Shown: piece by piece, positions 58,948 through 64,000 of the stretch
Position numbering within the stretch: the stretch's first letter is position 1
Layout: every line of letters starts with the position of its first letter
Translations under genes and position numbers: made by a program
Assembly (NCBI GenBank): GCA_003116975.1
Contig: BGKB01000095.1
Location: 247,222 to 311,221 of the forward strand
Length of the DNA: 64,000 nt
Direction of reading: 5' to 3'
DNA from: Aurantiochytrium sp. KH105
Lineage: Eukaryota > Sar > Bigyra > Thraustochytrida > Thraustochytriidae
Notes under the pieces: generated by a model
What the model saw: only the letters and a program-made list of their open reading frames with translations
Database searches by the model: none
Told to the model about the DNA's origin: nothing

Positions 58948-61497
58948 ATGAGCGCTTCGAGAGAGGCTCCGCCGGCGGCGGAAGCTGCGGAGGCGGCGGC
59001 GGCGGCTGATGGCGAGGCAGCGGCGGCGGCTCCGCCTCCTCCTGAACGTCGACGCAGAAGATCGTCGGCGCGACTGGCCATGCTGGCGCGAGTTGGAGAG
59101 ATGTTGCCGGCAGGTCGTGGCCTCGCGCGGAAACGCTACGAGAGCGGCCACGTCACGGGATCTGTCGAGGGAAGCAGCACGGGCCGAGGGTCGGTCTTTC
59201 GACGTGCGTCCGTGCCTCCCAATTCGAGCAATTTTCTTATTCTTGACCCCGAGGATGTGCGGAATCGAGGCCACAGTGAGGGAAGCTTTCCTTGGGAAGA
59301 AGACTCGCAAGCGGGTCGAAGCGCCAAGGGTGCGAGCCAGGACGCAGCAGGGTCCCAAGATGGAGATACCGTAGACGAAGAAATGCCTCTACCCCCGCCA
59401 CCGCCCTCTGAAGCATCTGCGTCCTCGGAGAAAGACGCTGAAGACGAAACTGAAGCTGCAGGCAACCCCGGGTTTGTTCTCGTAGACGAGGGGAAAGCTC
59501 CCGATACAACCTTTGTTCTCGTGGAAAATGGAGACACGAACGGTGTCGATTCTGGCGCCGTGCCCACTCCGAGTGATCCTGTCAGTGCAGACGCGCTTGC
59601 CGCTCGAATTGACCAGCTCGAAACTCGACTCGAAGAGCATTCCAAAGAAGCAGTGCGGGCCATTGCTGACGCCGCGGGCCAGGACGCCGAGGCTTCCAAG
59701 AAAGCAGAAGTGTCCTCTCTCACACCAGCGCAAATTGCGCTCTTATACAAGACCTTGCAATGCGGCGACGTCTCACCTCGTCGAATTGTCAAGTCCGGCG
59801 GAACGGGTCAAGTCGGCCCCAAAGAGATTCCGCGTCTTGCATACCCCACTCAAACGTTGCGTTCCGAAGGTTTGCAACTCGAAGGCGCACGAAGCTCCAA
59901 GATGGACCAGCTCCGGGACGCACAACTTTATTCGCGCCCTGCGACATCGACTGAGCTCAAGCGACAGTTTTGGAACGCACGTGCAGCCTCAATACAGGCT
60001 GCCTGGCGAGGTTACCGCACGCGCGTCGAGCTCTTGGCGCAAATGAATGCCCACTCGGTACTTCTTGCGACAACACAGAGGGGTCCAGCGCTTGGTCTCG
60101 TCAGTACTGTGCCGCAACAGGGAACAAATCATGCAAGGGCACACTCTTACCAGTCTGCTGCACGCCGATCCTCCTTGCGAGTCCGTACACCGGACGTGCA
60201 CTATCCATGGTCGGATTCTCTTCCGTCGGTCTCGCCACAGCTGACCGTATCAGCTGCCGATCGCGCATGGCCAGGTCGCATACCACTGGGCGGATATATT
60301 ACGATGCAAAATGCAACCGAAAACTCAAAGTCCAATGCACACCGCCGCGGCAGTAGCATGGATACACGCAGCAATGGGAGTACGGACAGCAACGGTGGTG
60401 CCGAAGAAGGTGCGCTGCACGGTGGACGCGAGAACGTCATTAGGGGCAAGAGAAGAATGGTGAGTGAGGGCACGCATCCAAAGGGCACCGCACCGTCAAG
60501 GAGCAGTATCTCGGCCCATGATTGGCCGGTTCGTAAGGCTTCTTCGTCTTCTTCTTCGTCGTCTTTGCCCTCTAGAAGTGGCGCCAAGGCGTTTGTCAAC
60601 GAAGCGGCAAGCAGGGTAATTCGGAATGGGTCAAACCCAGCTACCGAGGAAATAGGAGAGGAACGAGGCACGGTGGGAAGCGAACCTGTGGGGCAACAGA
60701 CCACGAGCGCTGGCGCCGAGGTGGCTTTGCACATGTACAAGGTTTTGCGCGGTCGCAACAAGGCGCCCTTGACAGCAGCTTCGGTGGTATCAAAACTGCG
60801 ACAGAGCCGATCAGGCGTTCGCAAGACGCCGTTTGATTTGCTCTTGGATCGGTGCATCAAAGCCTTGCTGCACCTTCCTCCTACTGATCAGTACACGACT
60901 CTGCTGCCCTCAAATTTTGTGCAGCTCGTCGAGTCAACGCCCTGTTTGCAGGAGCTTGCCGAGCAGCTCGACTTCATGTCTCGCGACGGGAGTCTCGTGT
61001 TTGTGCGCGAGCCAGCCAGCAAGGCGCGGCCGTTGTCTGTGACTGCGCGAGAGTCGCAGCTCTTACAAGGTCTTTACCGAGAATTTGCTGGAGAGGCGCC
61101 AATCATGCGCGCGCGTGTCCTCGCGGAGGCCTTGCACGAGGAGGCGGGCCTTGCGCCTGAGGTCGCTACGCTGCTCGTTAATTTTGCGCGTTCTCAAAGG
61201 GTACAACAGTTTGCCCATCTCGGGCCAGCGGATCTCGTCGCCTTTGTCGAGGAGCAGACGACTCTCTTTTCACATAGTCGACATGCCAACCCGGGCGAGG
61301 TGCTTCTTGCGCTCGCGGCGCGGGTCAAACGCGCTCGTGCGGCTGATCTTGCTGCGGAATCTCGCGACTCGCTGGAGTTTTCATCGCCGTCTCGCGCGCC
61401 GCCAACATCAGCGCCGCCGCCTTCGCTTTTGCCGCCACAGTTTCCCTTTGCCTCGCTCAAGGAGGCGGCCAAATTCCACACGAGCCGCTACCTGTGA
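58948..61497 (+). CDS. IQ-motif protein of unknown function with a C-terminal helical domain
   Basis: 849 residues from the ATG at 58948. An Ala/Pro-rich N-terminus leads to two similar short segments (GFVLVDEGKAPDTTFVLVEN). A coiled coil follows near 220-250 (LAARIDQLETRLEEHSKEA), then one IQ motif (ASIQAAWRGYRTRVELL, about 350-366), a likely calmodulin or light-chain site. A Ser-rich disordered middle precedes a well-formed helical C-terminus from about residue 605 (HMYKVLRGRNKAPLTAASV..) to 810, including SRDGSLVFVREP. I do not recognise that domain. No membrane segment. Function not assigned. Confidence 0.75.
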   Translation: MSASREAPPAAEAAEAAAAADGEAAAAAPPPPERRRRRSSARLAMLARVGEMLPAGRGLARKRYESGHVTGSVEGSSTGRGSVFRRASVPPNSSNFLILDPEDVRNRGHSEGSFPWEEDSQAGRSAKGASQDAAGSQDGDTVDEEMPLPPPPPSEASASSEKDAEDETEAAGNPGFVLVDEGKAPDTTFVLVENGDTNGVDSGAVPTPSDPVSADALAARIDQLETRLEEHSKEAVRAIADAAGQDAEASKKAEVSSLTPAQIALLYKTLQCGDVSPRRIVKSGGTGQVGPKEIPRLAYPTQTLRSEGLQLEGARSSKMDQLRDAQLYSRPATSTELKRQFWNARAASIQAAWRGYRTRVELLAQMNAHSVLLATTQRGPALGLVSTVPQQGTNHARAHSYQSAARRSSLRVRTPDVHYPWSDSLPSVSPQLTVSAADRAWPGRIPLGGYITMQNATENSKSNAHRRGSSMDTRSNGSTDSNGGAEEGALHGGRENVIRGKRRMVSEGTHPKGTAPSRSSISAHDWPVRKASSSSSSSSLPSRSGAKAFVNEAASRVIRNGSNPATEEIGEERGTVGSEPVGQQTTSAGAEVALHMYKVLRGRNKAPLTAASVVSKLRQSRSGVRKTPFDLLLDRCIKALLHLPPTDQYTTLLPSNFVQLVESTPCLQELAEQLDFMSRDGSLVFVREPASKARPLSVTARESQLLQGLYREFAGEAPIMRARVLAEALHEEAGLAPEVATLLVNFARSQRVQQFAHLGPADLVAFVEEQTTLFSHSRHANPGEVLLALAARVKRARAADLAAESRDSLEFSSPSRAPPTSAPPPSLLPPQFPFASLKEAAKFHTSRYL

Positions 61498-61981
61498 GCG
61501 AGTCGATGAGTGAGTGAGTGTGTGAGTGAATGATTGATGTGAATGATTGATTGTTTGATGTGAAGAGATGAAGCCGAGGCCTGCCGCTGGGGAATGGCGG
61601 TGAATCGGTGGATCGATCGATTGCGATGATCCTAACCTCTCGACTGCGGCGCGCATAATTATGTTTCTCCGATGGGGACAGGATTGAGTAGCAAGGTGAA
61701 GTTTGCTTCGTTCATCGCGGCATGGGCTGGAAAAGAACAGTGGCGACGGCCGGCCGGCTGGCTGGCTGGCTGTCAGCGCTGCTTGATTGAGCGCGCGCCA
61801 CATTCTGCGCTATGCCTCTTGTGGGTTGGGTATACTATAATTCTAGCTAATTTTTTCGCTCGTCTTCTTTCTTCTTCTTCCGTTTCCTTGCTCCGCAGCA
61901 TCTATGTCCTCAGATGGCCACCGGTCACATGGCTAGCCTAGGAGATGCAACGCTATCTATGACTGCTGCATATCATGCTGG

Positions 61982-62030
61982 GCTATGCTATGCTATGCTA
62001 TGCTATGCTGTGCTATGCTATGCTGTGCTG
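61982..62030. repeat. CTATG pentanucleotide microsatellite
   Basis: About nine GCTAT/GCTGT units in tandem. Confidence 0.95.
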
Positions 62031-62791
62031 ACGGTGGCCGTGCGAGGTGAAAAGGTCGCAATCCATCCTCGCCGATCATCGCTCGTAGCAGCAGCAGCGC
62101 AGCAGCGGGAGCAGCTAGGAAGAGCCATCAACTATGACTCACTCCGCCGGCTGCGGGCCTTGCCTGACCTTATTGTCGCTCCCCTTCTGCCAGGCTGTGT
62201 ACTACACATTCCCTTTCCTGCGTCTGCAGCTGCGTGCGACGGCGAGGCACAGCCCCGCGCGCCTCGCCTCGCCCCGCCTTGGCTCTGCTGGTCCCACTGC
62301 GGCGTCTGTCACCCACCCCACCCCCACCCACCTCGGCCACCACCGAGAGGAGAGAGACCCCAGGTCACGCACGCCCTTGGGCGAGCTAGCTCGCTCGAGC
62401 CGCGGCTTCTCGCCCTCGCCTCGCAGTGCCCGCGTCCCAACCCACCGCCGGACTCCTCCCGCTGTGCTCGTCGCTGTGCTCGCGCTCGGCCTGCCCGGCC
62501 GGCTGGTTCTTCTCCCGCTGCCGCAGTGACCCGCCGTCGATCGTCCCGCGTCACCGCCGCCATGCCATGCCATGCCTCGCCACGCCACGCCTGCCTGCCA
62601 CGGCGGCCATTTTTATGCCGCGCTGCCTCGCGGCCTCGCGGCCTCGACGAGCCGCCGTCTCGGGCCGCGTTGGACAGACGCGCGGCAGCGGCCACGCGGT
62701 CGGAGACGCGCCCTCCGAAGGGCGCCGCGGCGTGCCACGCCGCGGCCGCCTGGGTACTACGCATCGTCGAATCTTGCTGCACCGGCCACCG

Positions 62792-62833
62792 GAAAGCAAA
62801 GCAAAGCAAAGCAAAGCTAAGCAAAGCAAAGCA
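62792..62833. repeat. GCAAA pentanucleotide microsatellite
   Basis: Eight AAGC(A/T) units. The same pentamer in reverse complement (TTTGC) is part of the 48.2-kb minisatellite. Confidence 0.93.
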
Positions 62834-63383
62834 ACGCGTCGAAGAAAGCAAGCATGCTAAACTTGGCGCGGAGAAAACCCTACTGGAGAGCCAAGCCGGC
62901 AGTCAATTGGTCCCCCGGGTTGGTTTCTTTCTCCCGGCGCCGTCCGTCCGTCTGCAGCTGCATGCAGTGCAGCTGCTGCGCGCAGGCGCGTCTCTCCCCC
63001 TCCTTCGCGCTGGCCTGGCTGCCGCGCAGGAGCGGAGCGGAGCGTGCGAGCCTGCGGGCGTCAGGCTCAGCTCCTGAGCCTCGGCGGGCCTGGCTGAGAG
63101 ACAGCCAGAGGATGACGGATGGATAGACAGACAGGTAGTAAGTATAGGCAGACGGTACCAGCGGATACGACCGGCCGCGCTTGGCGGGCGAAGAAAGATA
63201 GCATGGCGCGACTCGGAGCGCGGGCAGACGCGCAACGCGGAGCCGACGCCGCAGCCGCAGCCGCTCGAGGACGGCGCCGGCGGCGAGGAGAGCGCGGGGT
63301 CGCACGGGCGCGGGGGCGGAGACGGCGCGCTTGCCTGCTCGCTGGCTGGCTCGCCGGCGGGCTCGCGGGCTCGCTTTGCAGAG

Positions 63384-64000
63384 ATGGGCGAGGAGGAGGA
63401 GGGGCAGCCGCCCGTGCCGCCCAAGCAGCAGGAGCAGGAGCAGCAGCAGGGCGGGGAGGACGGCGCGCAGAGCGAGGAGCCGCAGGCCAAGCCCGAGGCC
63501 CAGGCCGAGGCGAGGGGAGACCCGGTCACGGAGCACGTGACGAACCCGGACGAGCTGGACGAGGCCGACCCCAAGGAGGAGAACAAGGACCCAGACGTCG
63601 AGGGCCAGAGCGACTACTCGTCCGAAGACGAAGATGAGGACGGCGTCGAAGACGGCGGAGACCCCAGCGGACCCGGATACACGGTCGCCGACCAGACCCA
63701 CTTCATCCACGGCCGCATCGACTTCCTCGCAGAAAAGGCGCGGCGCCTGGTGAACAAGGATGGCTGCGCCGCCTGCTTGCCGATGCAATGTCTGCCAAAC
63801 ATTTGCAAGTGCGGCCTCTTCGGGCTCTCCGACCCGTACGTCAAGGTCAAGCTGGACAACGCGCGCATCGCACGGACTAGCGTCCGCAGCAATACTCTGC
63901 GTCCCAACTGGAACGAGTACCTCTCCATGGACGTCGCCCACGACGCCAAGGTCATCACCTTCCGCGTCATGGACGCGGATCTGGGCGGCGACCAGTACCT
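63384..64000 (+). CDS. C2-domain protein, probably a C2-type phospholipase D (3' end beyond the window)
   Basis: Open frame from the ATG at 63384 (MGEEEEGQPP) to the window end: 205 complete codons and no stop. The first 100 residues are an acidic, Gln/Glu-rich extension. From about 105 a C2 domain begins: HGRIDFLAEKARRLVN, a Cys-rich loop (CAACLPMQCLPNICKCG), then LSDPYVKVKLDNARIARTSV and RPNWNEYLSMDVAHDAK..FRVMDADLGG. The order 'SDPYV..R(T)..N..P.W.E...VAH....F.V.D.D..G' is that of the N-terminal C2 in plant-type phospholipase D. The HKD catalytic motifs would lie downstream, so the enzyme identity is inference. C2 alone would be safe. Confidence 0.7.
   Translation, partial: MGEEEEGQPPVPPKQQEQEQQQGGEDGAQSEEPQAKPEAQAEARGDPVTEHVTNPDELDEADPKEENKDPDVEGQSDYSSEDEDEDGVEDGGDPSGPGYTVADQTHFIHGRIDFLAEKARRLVNKDGCAACLPMQCLPNICKCGLFGLSDPYVKVKLDNARIARTSVRSNTLRPNWNEYLSMDVAHDAKVITFRVMDADLGGDQY

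Larger units (their letters stand above)
61498..63383. other. 1.9-kb repeat-rich intergenic region
   Basis: (GAGT)/(GATT) runs 61498-61562, GGCTGGCT 61757-61773, CTATG pentamers 61982-62030, and GCAAA pentamers 62792-62833 with a break. Very GC-rich segments (62230-62760) are open in several frames on both strands. No convincing gene. Confidence 0.55.

Noticed and set aside
55000-58950. Complete piggyBac transposon with TTAA ends
   Set aside because: TTAA tetramers occur singly, but I found no matching inverted repeats on both sides by eye.
61914-63077. 387-codon frame before the C2-domain gene
   Set aside because: Starts within CTATG pentamers and runs through GC-rich low-complexity sequence and GCAAA repeats; other frames are equally open.
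1-64000. tRNA, rRNA, CRISPR, bacterial-type operators or riboswitches
   Set aside because: No T-loop/anticodon pattern, rRNA core sequence or spaced repeats were seen; the gene set is nuclear eukaryotic, so bacterial signals are not expected.

Overview
This is a nuclear window from a GC-rich, intron-poor protist. Every recognisable protein is eukaryotic: coatomer, exocyst, the GPI-GlcNAc transferase, complex I, ribosome biogenesis, an axonemal EFHC protein and a polyQ ankyrin protein. Almost every gene is one uninterrupted reading frame. Intergenic DNA is packed with tetranucleotide microsatellites. Together with a flagellar gene, this fits a thraustochytrid (Labyrinthulomycetes, Stramenopila; Aurantiochytrium/Hondaea-like). 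That assignment is inference from overall character, not a database match.

Layout. 1-10 kb: a four-TM diacylglycerol-lipase-like enzyme, a small uncertain gene, and a 1.8-kb-codon IQ/calpain-fold/LIM-like protein whose protease triad is replaced. 10-16 kb: an EFHC-type DM10/EF-hand axonemal protein, convergent with a permuted papain-fold/GOLD-like protein. 16-25 kb: an EIF1AD-HAD fusion, exocyst Sec8, a small SDR and a polyQ protein. 25-33 kb: a secreted tectonin-repeat protein, a twin-CX9C protein, a 2.2-kb gene-free stretch and a RING protein. 33-43 kb: PIG-C, a membrane-anchored TTL-like protein ending in LDEL, NDUFB9 (complex I) and DHX37/Dhr1. 43-51 kb: gamma-COP, a secretory-pathway JmjC protein, a large 10-bp minisatellite and a zinc-ribbon SDR. 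51-64 kb: a 16-repeat ankyrin protein, a piggyBac-derived protein that has lost catalytic Asp residues, an IQ protein, and the 5' end of a C2-domain (probably phospholipase D) gene cut by the window edge.

Genes lie in alternating convergent and divergent pairs. Short (160-350 bp) gaps separate convergent 3' ends, and longer, GC-rich, low-complexity gaps separate divergent 5' ends. No operon logic is expected. Several genes share the secretory pathway (gamma-COP, Sec8, PIG-C, TTL-like, JmjC, tectonin), but the sequence gives no reason to think they are co-regulated. No tRNA, rRNA, CRISPR array or complete transposon was seen. Starts given here are the first plausible ATG. Many frames stay open upstream of them, so 5' ends are uncertain without transcripts.
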